Assembly (NCBI GenBank): GCA_938045085.1
Contig: CALINZ010000191.1
Location: 1 to 5,251, forward strand
From: an uncultured Collinsella sp.
GTDB lineage: Bacteria > Actinomycetota > Coriobacteriia > Coriobacteriales > Coriobacteriaceae
Length of the DNA stretch: 5,251 nt
Reading direction: 5' to 3'
The notes under the pieces: model-generated
Databases searched by the model: none
Told to the model about the DNA's origin: nothing
The model's input: only the letters and a program-made list of their open reading frames with translations
In this document: positions 1 through 5,237 of the stretch, piece by piece
Layout: each line of letters begins with the position of its first letter
How positions within the stretch are numbered: the first letter of the stretch is position 1
Program-made: the position numbers and the translations under genes

Positions 1-1
1 C

Positions 2-475
2 CGCGCCTACAACTTGGCGGCGCCCGCCTCGGGCCGCATCCTTTCGGGCGGCGTCGATTCGGCGGCGCTGTATCCGCCCAAGCGCTTCCTGGGCGCAGCC
101 CGCAATATCGAGAACGGTGGCTCGCTCACCATCCTGGCCTCTGCCCTCATCGACACCGGTTCCAAGATGGACGAGGTCATCTTTGAGGAGTTCAAGGGCA
201 CCGGCAACATGGAGCTTAAGCTCGACCGCGACCTGGCCGACCGCCGCATCTTCCCGGCTATCGACCCCGTTGCCTCCGGTACGCGTAACGAGGACCTGTT
301 GGTCGACGAGCAGATGCGTCCGTTTGTCTTTGGCCTGCGTCGCATTCTTGCCGGCATGAACAACACCGAGCGCGCGGCCGCATCGTTTATCAAGGGTCTT
401 AAGGGCACCAACACCAACCAGGAGTTCCTGGTGCGTTCGGCCAAAAAGCACAGCGACTACGAGCAGACGTTCTAG
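2..475 (+). CDS. rho: Transcription termination factor Rho, C-terminal part (5' end outside window)
   Basis: Rho is the homohexameric RNA-dependent ATPase/translocase that releases RNA polymerase at factor-dependent terminators. Only the last 157 residues are visible, in frame from base 2; the RNA-binding N-terminal domain and Walker A/B motifs lie upstream of the window. The visible part is the C-terminal motor region. PASGRILSGGVD matches the Q-loop that contacts RNA in the central channel (E. coli PASGKVLTGGVD, with Arg and Ile here at K283 and V284). ALIDTGSKMDE is the R-loop, with the Lys equivalent to E. coli K326. RRIFPAID carries the equivalent of R353, and SGTRNEDL carries the arginine finger equivalent to R366. 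FKGTGNMEL is also typical. The end is intact (TAG 473-475) and an intrinsic terminator follows. No rpmE is found directly downstream. The family call is essentially certain. Confidence 0.97.
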   Translation, partial: RAYNLAAPASGRILSGGVDSAALYPPKRFLGAARNIENGGSLTILASALIDTGSKMDEVIFEEFKGTGNMELKLDRDLADRRIFPAIDPVASGTRNEDLLVDEQMRPFVFGLRRILAGMNNTERAAASFIKGLKGTNTNQEFLVRSAKKHSDYEQTF

Positions 476-512
476 GTTGTCATCCACGCGCAGCGATAGT
501 CATCAGTGCAAT

Positions 513-551
513 AAAGGGTCGGGGCTTTGAGCCTCGGCCCTTTTCTATATT
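513..551 (+). terminator. Rho-independent terminator after rho
   Basis: A 13-bp stem pairs 514-526 with 530-542 (two G-T wobbles, 3-nt loop TTG) and can extend by one A-T pair (513/543). It is followed by TTTTCTATATT. It starts 38 nt after the rho stop codon and would separate rho from the next unit. Confidence 0.85.
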
Positions 552-621
552 GCCGCTCCGCGCTTTTTTGACCATAAGACTGGCAAGCAGCAGGTTTCCC
601 GTTTCAATCCGACATCGTCGC

Positions 622-650
622 TTGCAATCGACAGGGCGGTTTCGCATAAT
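622..650 (+). promoter_or_regulatory. Putative sigma70-type promoter for the 787-2644 unit
   Basis: A -35 TTGCAA (622-627) and a -10 CATAAT (645-650) are separated by exactly 17 nt. This predicts a start near 657 and a 5' leader of about 130 nt. The promoter lies downstream of the rho terminator, which suits an independent transcription unit. The tRNA-His promoter has a very similar layout. It is called from consensus match only. Confidence 0.55.
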
Positions 651-656
651 AGCTTT

Positions 657-786
657 TAAGCTTCGCGACGGAAAACGCAGATGAAACGAACCATATACCG
701 TTGCTTTGGGGCATAGCCCCGCTTCATCTTCTCTCGCGCAGCCAACTGAATGATGCGATTTGGGTGCTGGAAGATGGGGAGAGCTC
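657..786 (+). other. Long, potentially structured 5' leader of the two-TM protein gene
   Basis: The transcribed leader, if the promoter call is right, can form several helices: 665-671 with 698-704 (7 bp, one G-T), 679-685 with 723-729 (7 bp), GGGGC 708-712 with GCCCC 716-720, and CAGC 739-742 with GCTG 766-769, followed by CAA/TTG. The first two helices cross each other, so they are either alternatives or a pseudoknot. I recognise no known riboswitch family. A minimal 11-codon reading frame (681-716) also lies here. Regulatory function is inference. Confidence 0.3.
776..783 (+). promoter_or_regulatory. Ribosome binding site that fixes the start at 787
   Basis: The purine-rich GGGGAGAG contains GGAG (778-781) five nt before the ATG at 787. 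An in-frame TTG at 760 would place this site inside the coding region and add nine residues (MGAGRWGEL) with no clear Shine-Dalgarno sequence of their own. The ATG is therefore preferred. Confidence 0.7.
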
Positions 787-2187
787 ATGGCTTCTTCTGA
801 TGCAACACAACGAGCAGTCCTTGCCGGACTTTCGTGCGGGATCGGCCTTGCCGCTCCCGTGGTTATGTATGCCGCGACGCTGCCGTTTTCGTCTGTGAAC
901 GAGACGGTCGTGGCGGGTGCGGTTCCCTTCGCCGTGGGCGCGGTGGCGGGCGTGGGTATCTATGCCGCCTCGCTGGGTATTTCCGAGTACCGTGCGCAGC
1001 GTGAAGAGCGTCTATTCCAGCCTGATGCCATGGGCGGTGCCGCCAATCTCAATCAGCATCAAAGCGAGTTCAAGACCGCCTCGATTCCAGCTCAGCAGCA
1101 GGATGCGACTCCTTACGCTGCGGCTTCTGCTTCTCAGGTTCAGGCGGAGCAGTCTACCTCGGCATTCCTTTCCGGCCTGACTGGTGCGTTCCAGCGCCGT
1201 CATGCCGATGATGGTGTCCCTACCATCGCTCGAGCCGCAGATGCTATGGACGAGGACGAGGCTTGGTCCATGATCGACAGTATGCTCGACGACGATTCGC
1301 CGGTGAGCTGCGACCCTGCACACTCGCGCGACGTCTATCAAGTCGCCATCGACGAGCTCACCAACGGCGGGCAGACCGGCTCCTTCAATCGCGACGACAT
1401 CGCCGCCGCGGCACGCGCCGTGTCTGGCTCCCAGGCCGCCCCTGCGGGCAGCACGGCGGCTTTCGTGGCGCTCGTCGCCAACGCGGCAGCCAATAACGCC
1501 TACAGCGCTACCTCGGCGGACGCGAACGCTTCTGCCGACAATTCGTACGTTGATGAAGCCATGACTGCGGACGAGGAGGCCGTTGCCGCCCGCCGTGCCG
1601 CCGAAAGCTCGCTTTGGGGCGCTCCTGCCCAGCAGCAGGCGGCTGAGGCTGCGCCGTACAATGCAAACCTCGCCAGCATGCCTATCATCTCCGGTGCCGT
1701 GGACATCGATCTCGATGACCTCGATGAGCCTGCAGCCATCACCGCATCGATTGATGCCCAAGATCGCATCGACACCGGCGACCTTCCGGACGCCTCGCTC
1801 GAGGTTGATGTTCCCATGGCCGATTACTCGGGCCACGAGGACATGTGGGCCGCCGCCACCGCGATTCTGGATGAGATTGACGAGCCCGCTCCTGTTGCAG
1901 CCCCCGCTCCCGTCGCTGCCCCTCAGCCTGCTGCCCCCGCCTATGTCGGCCGTCACAGTGCTGTGTTCCCCGAGGATACTGCCCGTATCTCGCGCGAGAG
2001 CATCGAGCGGGCCGAGGCTATTGCCGCCGGCATTATGGAAAACCGTCGTCACGAGCGCGTCAATCAGATCCTCGAGGAAGAGATCGAGCGCCTGCAGTCC
2101 TCAACCGCCAAGCGTACGGGCCGTGCCTATCTGAGCGTTATCGAGGGCGGTACCGCCAGCTTCGCGCCGCTCCGCGCGGAGGCATAA
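787..2187 (+). CDS. Uncharacterised two-TM protein with long acidic Ala/Asp-rich cytoplasmic tail and C-terminal coiled coil
   Basis: I do not recognise this 466-residue protein. Residues about 10-33 and 41-63 are two hydrophobic Ala/Gly/Val-rich segments joined by a short neutral loop. R69, R72 and R75 just after the second suggest, by the positive-inside rule, that both ends are cytoplasmic. Residues about 80-395 form a low-complexity region rich in Ala, Asp, Glu, Ser and Gln, very poor in Lys and probably largely disordered. More conserved-looking islands in it are DEDEAWSMIDSMLDDDSP (155-172), SRDVYQVAIDELTNGG (180-195) and GHEDMWAAATAILDEIDEP (349-367). A Pro-Ala linker follows (367-385). 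Residues about 398-438 are charged and helical with a probable short coiled coil, and the protein ends in a distinct tail containing LSVIEGGTASF. It has no signal-peptide cleavage site and no catalytic motif I can name. It shares a promoter with the VanZ-like gene 7 nt downstream. A scaffold or envelope-associated role is possible but is speculation. Confidence 0.88.
   Translation: MASSDATQRAVLAGLSCGIGLAAPVVMYAATLPFSSVNETVVAGAVPFAVGAVAGVGIYAASLGISEYRAQREERLFQPDAMGGAANLNQHQSEFKTASIPAQQQDATPYAAASASQVQAEQSTSAFLSGLTGAFQRRHADDGVPTIARAADAMDEDEAWSMIDSMLDDDSPVSCDPAHSRDVYQVAIDELTNGGQTGSFNRDDIAAAARAVSGSQAAPAGSTAAFVALVANAAANNAYSATSADANASADNSYVDEAMTADEEAVAARRAAESSLWGAPAQQQAAEAAPYNANLASMPIISGAVDIDLDDLDEPAAITASIDAQDRIDTGDLPDASLEVDVPMADYSGHEDMWAAATAILDEIDEPAPVAAPAPVAAPQPAAPAYVGRHSAVFPEDTARISRESIERAEAIAAGIMENRRHERVNQILEEEIERLQSSTAKRTGRAYLSVIEGGTASFAPLRAEA
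1885..1941 (+). repeat. Pro/Ala-rich linker (APVA-type repeats)
   Basis: Codons 367-385 read PAPVAAPAPVAAPQPAAPA, with APVAAP occurring twice in tandem and a degenerate third copy. It separates the acidic region from the C-terminal helical part and probably acts as an extended spacer. Such tracts are prone to length variation between strains. Confidence 0.7.
2178..2182 (+). promoter_or_regulatory. Ribosome binding site of the VanZ-like gene, inside the upstream gene
   Basis: GGAGG lies in the last sense codons of the upstream gene (Ala-Glu-Ala), 12 nt before the ATG at 2195. The spacing is longer than the usual 5-9 nt. Ribosomes finishing the upstream gene would cover this site, which fits translational coupling. 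Confidence 0.5.
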
Positions 2188-2194
2188 CTTCTGC

Positions 2195-2644
2195 ATGGTT
2201 AAGATCAATCGAAAATGGGCGGTTGTAACCTGCCTGATGGCGCTCTTGATCTGGGGCAATTCGCTGGTTCCCGGCTCGGGGTCGGGCTCGCTGAGCCTAA
2301 CGGTCATGGAAGCTATCCGCGGTTTCCTGCACAGCGTGGGACTTCCATATGAATGGGTGACCAACTTTGTTGTTCGCAAGTGCGCGCATTTTACCGAGTA
2401 TATGGTGCTCGGCATCTTGGCAACGCACGCCTTTGATTTTGAGGGCCGGCGCACCTTTGACGTGCTGCTGCCCACGGCGGTGTTCCTGCTGCTGATTCCC
2501 TCGATCGACGAGACGATTCAGCTCTTTGTGCCGGGACGCGCCGGCATGATCACCGATGTGATGATCGACTGCTGTGGAGCGGCAACGGGCGTTGTGCTCC
2601 GATATCTCTTACGGTCGCTGATGTGCGCTAAAAAGGCCGCCTAG
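2195..2644 (+). CDS. VanZ-family integral membrane protein
   Basis: This 149-residue protein has about four hydrophobic segments: roughly 8-25, 66-82, 88-104 and 118-139. It carries the two VanZ signatures, RKCAHFTEYMVLG (61-73) and DETIQLFVPGRAGMITDVMID (split as D105, E106, Q109, P113, GR114-115, D121, D125, with G128 following). VanZ itself confers low-level teicoplanin resistance by an unresolved mechanism; most family members occur outside van clusters and have no assigned role. No vanHAX-like genes are near, so antibiotic resistance should not be assumed. Length is normal for the family. The gene starts 7 nt after the upstream stop and is probably co-transcribed and translationally coupled. 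Its last codons (Lys-Lys-Ala-Ala-stop) lie within the terminator stem. The family call is firm and the function is open. Confidence 0.93.
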   Translation: MVKINRKWAVVTCLMALLIWGNSLVPGSGSGSLSLTVMEAIRGFLHSVGLPYEWVTNFVVRKCAHFTEYMVLGILATHAFDFEGRRTFDVLLPTAVFLLLIPSIDETIQLFVPGRAGMITDVMIDCCGAATGVVLRYLLRSLMCAKKAA

Positions 2645-2676
2645 GACGTATTGTTTGGTCCTAGGCGGCCTTTTTT
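2630..2676 (+). terminator. Strong, probably bidirectional terminator between convergent genes
   Basis: A perfect 18-bp stem pairs 2630-2647 with 2658-2675 around a 10-nt loop and is followed by a T-run (2671-2676). The 5' arm begins with five A residues, so the minus-strand transcript also has five Ts after the hairpin. It can therefore end the sugar-kinase transcript too, about 84 nt past that gene's stop. The VanZ-like stop codon (2642-2644) lies in the 5' arm. Confidence 0.93.
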
Positions 2677-2758
2677 ATTTGAGGGCTTATATGAGGCGTG
2701 GTGGCGTCGTTCCGTAGGTCGGATTTGCCGGGCGCGCCACGCCCTGTGGGTGCGTCTG

Positions 2759-3649
2759 CTACTGAAGCGCCTGGGCGCCCAGGGCCAGACAACCCATGAT
2801 GCCCTGCTTGCCCTCAAGGCTGTTATTGACAATGTAGGTTTCGATGTCGTTGACCTCGGGCGTGACGATATAGCCGTTGAGCATCTCGGCGCACTTTTTG
2901 CGTGCGAGCGGCACGATGGGGGTGTGGTCGGCCACGCCGCCGCCGATGATGATCTTTTGCGGCGCGTAGCACAGCGTGTAGGTCATGAGCGCCTGTGCCA
3001 GGTAGCCTGCGAGCAGGTCCATGGCCTCCGGATCTTCGGCCATGTCTCCGGCGCTCTTGCCATTCCAGCGCTTTTTAACGCCGGGGCCGGCGATGAGGCC
3101 CTCGAGGCAGTTGTCGTGGAAGGGGCAGGCGCTATGCTCGCCGATGGTGTCGCGCGGATCGCGCGTGACCAGGATATGGCCGGCTTCGGGATGCATCATA
3201 CCGTGCACGAGCTGGCCGCCCGAGAGCACGCCGGCGCCCACGCCGGTGCCGATGGTCAGGTAGACCACGTCGGTGAGGCCCTGGGCGCAACCGAAGGTGA
3301 CCTCGCCCAAGCAGGCGACGTTGACGTCGGTGTCGTAGCCACAGGGAATATTGAGCTCGTTTTGAATGGTGCCCAGCAGATCAAAGTAGCGCCATGCCGT
3401 TTTGGGCGTCTCCAGGATCTTGCCGTATTGGGGCGAGGCAGGGTTGACTGCCGTGGGGCCAAAGGCGCCAATGCCCAGCGCGGCGATGCCCTTGTCGGCA
3501 AACCATGCGTTGACGGCCTCAACGGTCTCCTGCGGGGTCGTGGTCGCAATCTGCTCGCGCTCCAGGACCGTACCGTCTGCATAGCCCGTGGCGCAGACCA
3601 TCTTGGTGCCGCCAGCCTCGAGCGCTCCGATAAGCTGCTGCTCTGCCAT
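2759..3649 (-). CDS. ROK-family sugar kinase, probable fructokinase
   Basis: This is an ATP-dependent cytoplasmic hexose kinase of the ROK family, 296 residues. It resembles the Firmicutes fructokinase branch (ScrK/GmuE-like), which makes fructose 6-phosphate. Visible motifs in order: LEAGGTK (10-16, N-terminal phosphate loop), TTTPQET (36-42), GIGAFGP (59-65), TPKTAW (81-86), GYDTDVN (104-110, with D108 the probable catalytic base), TIGTGVGAG (132-140, second phosphate motif), HPEAGH (153-158), then HSACPFHDNCLEG (172-184). The last supplies the C-x2-H-x2-C variant of the ROK structural zinc site together with H158. IIIGGGV (about 234-240) is the usual C-terminal glycine motif. Length is typical. 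The ATG is supported by GAGAGGA with a 6-nt gap. It has its own putative promoter and is not in an operon with the aminotransferase, which ends in a terminator. ROK membership is certain; fructose as substrate is inferred from motifs, and mannose or glucose are alternatives. Confidence 0.95.
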   Translation of the reverse strand: MAEQQLIGALEAGGTKMVCATGYADGTVLEREQIATTTPQETVEAVNAWFADKGIAALGIGAFGPTAVNPASPQYGKILETPKTAWRYFDLLGTIQNELNIPCGYDTDVNVACLGEVTFGCAQGLTDVVYLTIGTGVGAGVLSGGQLVHGMMHPEAGHILVTRDPRDTIGEHSACPFHDNCLEGLIAGPGVKKRWNGKSAGDMAEDPEAMDLLAGYLAQALMTYTLCYAPQKIIIGGGVADHTPIVPLARKKCAEMLNGYIVTPEVNDIETYIVNNSLEGKQGIMGCLALGAQALQ

Positions 3650-3687
3650 AGTATTCCTCTCTCTGGGACGAGTTGCTCCGTGACTAA

Positions 3688-3716
3688 AGTATAGAGCTCT
3701 AAACCATTTAAGAAAG
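3688..3716 (-). promoter_or_regulatory. Putative promoter of the ROK kinase gene
   Basis: On the minus strand a good -10 TATACT (3693-3688) is preceded after 16-17 nt by a weak -35 (TTTCTT or CTTTCT, within 3716-3710). It lies just past the aminotransferase terminator and 39 nt before the kinase ATG. The weak -35 would suit a regulated promoter. Confidence 0.4.
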
Positions 3717-3724
3717 CGCTATAA
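3711..3724. promoter_or_regulatory. cre/LacI-family operator candidate upstream of the ROK kinase
   Basis: AGAAAGCGCTATAA matches 11 of 14 positions of the palindromic cre-like pattern TGAAAGCGCTTTCA, including the central AAAGCGCT core. It overlaps the -35 region of the putative kinase promoter, a place where binding would repress. A LacI-type sugar repressor or CcpA-like regulator could bind here; no regulator gene is in the window. One mismatch in each outer half weakens the call. Confidence 0.3.
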
Positions 3725-3765
3725 AAAGAAGCCTCGCAACGCGGCGGGCGGTGCGAGGCTTCTTT
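3723..3765 (-). terminator. Rho-independent terminator of the aminotransferase gene
   Basis: A perfect 14-bp stem pairs 3725-3738 with 3752-3765 around a 13-nt GC-rich loop. On the minus strand it ends in TTCTTTTTAT. It begins about 25 nt after the aminotransferase stop and separates that gene from the ROK kinase. Confidence 0.88.
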
Positions 3766-3790
3766 GGTTGCTTTAGTTGCTGGGCCGTCC

Positions 3791-4972
3791 TTACCCGCGC
3801 GGCTTGATTTTATCACGCAGCGACTTGAGGTTCTCCAGCGCCGCGTTAAGTGTCTCGTCTCGCTTGGCAAAGTGGAAACGAATCAGATGGTTGACGGGCT
3901 CGCGGAAGAAGCTCGAGCCGGGTACGGCGCCCACGCCCACCTTAGACGCGAGGTCCTCGCAGAATTTGAGGTCGCTATCATATCCAAACTCAGAGATGTC
4001 CATCATGACGTAGTAGGCGCCCTGTGGCACGTTGTGCTCAAGACCGATGCTGTCGAGTCCCTGGCAGAACAGGTCGCGCTTGGCGGCGTAGAGGTCGAGG
4101 ACCTCCTGGTAATAGCTGTCGTCGAATTTGAGGGCGGTGACGACGGCTTCCTGCAGGGGAGCGGCGGCACCCACGGTGAGAAAGTCGTGGACCTTCTTGA
4201 TGCGCTCGGTGATCTGGGTCGGGGCAATGGTGTAGCCCAGACGCCAGCCGGTGATGGAGTACGTCTTAGACAGCGAGCTGCAGCTGATAGTGCGCTCGAA
4301 CATGCCGGGCAGCGTGGCCATATAGACGTGCTCGTGGGGCGCGTAGACGATGTGCTCGTACACCTCGTCGGTGATGCAGTAGGCGTCGTACTTTTTGCAG
4401 AGGTCGGCGATAAAGGTGAGCTCCTCGCGCGTAAAGACCTTGCCGCAAGGGTTGGAAGGGTTGCACAGGACAATCGCCTTGGGATCGTTATCACGGAAGG
4501 CCGCCTCGAGCGTCTCGCGGTCAAAGTCGAATGTGGGCGGGTTGAGCGGCACGTAGATGGGCTCGGCACCTGAGAGGATGGTATCGGCGCCGTAGTTCTC
4601 GTAGAACGGCGAGAAGATGACGACCTTGTCTCCGGGGTTCGTAACCGTCATCATGGCGGCCATCATGGCCTCGGTGGAGCCACAGGTGACCACGATGTTC
4701 TGGTTGGGGTCGACCGGCATGCCCATAAAGTGCTCCTGCTTGGCAGCGAGCGCCTCGCGCATGGCCTGGGAGCCCCAGGTGATGGAGTACTGGTGATAGA
4801 GCGGCTTGGGGTCGGCGGCGATGGTGCTCAGGCTGTTGAGCAGCTGCGCCGGGGGATCGAAGTCAGGGAAGCCCTGCGAGAGGTTGACGGCACCGTACTT
4901 ATTGGAGATGCGTGTCATGCGGCGGATGACCGAATCGGTGAATGATGCCGTGCGATTGGAGAGTTCTTTCAT
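3791..4972 (-). CDS. Class I/II-fold PLP-dependent aminotransferase
   Basis: This 393-residue cytoplasmic fold-type I enzyme transfers an amino group between an amino acid and a 2-oxo acid. Family landmarks are all present: VNLSQGFPDFDPP (29-41, substrate-recognition segment), Y124 in SPFYENY (stacks on PLP), NPSNPCGKVF (171-180, N174), TDEVYEHIVY (201-210, D202 holding the pyridine nitrogen and Y205), SSLSKTYSITGWRLGY (232-247, Schiff-base K236 and phosphate-binding R244), and R365 in LIRFHFAK (binds the substrate alpha-carboxylate). The N-terminal motif style resembles the kynurenine/glutamine/methionine aminotransferase group more than AspC, but substrate cannot be set from sequence. Length is normal. 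The ATG is supported by AAAGGA with a 5-nt gap. It is divergent from the tRNA cluster and monocistronic, with its own terminator. I find no clear promoter for it. Confidence 0.95.
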   Translation of the reverse strand: MKELSNRTASFTDSVIRRMTRISNKYGAVNLSQGFPDFDPPAQLLNSLSTIAADPKPLYHQYSITWGSQAMREALAAKQEHFMGMPVDPNQNIVVTCGSTEAMMAAMMTVTNPGDKVVIFSPFYENYGADTILSGAEPIYVPLNPPTFDFDRETLEAAFRDNDPKAIVLCNPSNPCGKVFTREELTFIADLCKKYDAYCITDEVYEHIVYAPHEHVYMATLPGMFERTISCSSLSKTYSITGWRLGYTIAPTQITERIKKVHDFLTVGAAAPLQEAVVTALKFDDSYYQEVLDLYAAKRDLFCQGLDSIGLEHNVPQGAYYVMMDISEFGYDSDLKFCEDLASKVGVGAVPGSSFFREPVNHLIRFHFAKRDETLNAALENLKSLRDKIKPRG

Positions 4973-5082
4973 GACGGTCCTTTCGAGGGTTTGCAGTGGG
5001 GCAAGTTTACTCCTATGAAAAGGGTGGGAATTGCTCGAAACGCACTCGAAAAACTCTTTTCAAAATTCTTGAAAATTGGGGC

Positions 5083-5111
5083 TTGCATCGCATGGCGTTC
5101 CTTGCAATAAT
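5083..5111 (+). promoter_or_regulatory. Promoter of the tRNA-His gene cluster
   Basis: A -35 TTGCAT (5083-5088) and a -10 AATAAT (5106-5111) are separated by 17 nt, placing the start near 5118, about 20 nt before the tRNA. An AT-rich stretch (about 5048-5078) with A/T tracts directly upstream could serve as an UP element, as expected for stable RNA genes. Confidence 0.65.
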
Positions 5112-5137
5112 AGTCGAGCGCGAAGCGCACAGGACAC

Positions 5138-5215
5138 GGTGGGTGTAGCTCAGTTGGCTAGAGCGACGGGTTGTGGTCCCGTAGGTCGAGGGTTCGAGTC
5201 CCTTTACCCACCCCA
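5138..5215 (+). tRNA. tRNA-His (anticodon GTG)
   Basis: A complete cloverleaf. The acceptor stem pairs GTGGGTG (5139-5145) with TACCCAC (5205-5211). The D arm is GCTC/GAGC around AGTTGGCTA. The anticodon stem ACGGG/CCCGT (5166-5170, 5178-5182) encloses TTGTGGT with anticodon GTG at 5173-5175. The variable loop is 5 nt (5183-5187). The T arm is GAGGG-TTCGAGT-CCCTT (5188-5204). The extra G-1 (5138) opposite C73 (5212), the identity element for histidyl-tRNA synthetase, is encoded in the DNA. The CCA end is also encoded (5213-5215). Confidence 0.97.
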
Positions 5216-5237
5216 GTTCTTGCTTCGTGTTGATATC

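Noticed and set aside
568..596. TTGACC as a -35 element
   Set aside because: No acceptable -10 lies 16-18 nt downstream (CAGGTT at 17 nt). The 622-650 pair is much better.
760..786. Upstream TTG start for the two-TM protein
   Set aside because: The good ribosome site (776-783) points to the ATG at 787, and the extra nine residues add nothing recognisable.
480..788. 102-codon minus-strand open frame in the gene-free stretch after rho
   Set aside because: It runs across the rho terminator and the putative promoter, has no recognisable domain, and would overlap the start of the next gene.
1012..2052. 346-codon minus-strand open frame opposite the acidic protein
   Set aside because: It is an Arg/Gly-rich translation typical of the antisense frame of GC-rich Ala/Asp codons, with no motif. 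The plus frame has a promoter, a ribosome site and membrane segments.
2195..2644. Glycopeptide resistance determinant
   Set aside because: The protein is VanZ-family, but no vanR/S/H/A/X-like genes are present and most VanZ-domain proteins have no link to resistance.
2695..2743. Imperfect GC-rich dyad (GGCGTGG / CCACGCC) downstream of the ROK kinase
   Set aside because: It has a long loop and no T-run on either strand, and a strong bidirectional terminator lies next to it. It is probably incidental in the 3' untranslated region.
2651..3694. 347-codon plus-strand open frame opposite the ROK kinase
   Set aside because: The minus frame carries a full set of ROK motifs. The plus frame begins inside the terminator loop and is an antisense shadow.
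3764..4573. 269-codon plus-strand open frame opposite the aminotransferase
   Set aside because: It is an antisense shadow of a complete aminotransferase with all catalytic residues; its Val/Gly/Ala-rich sequence has no recognisable domain.
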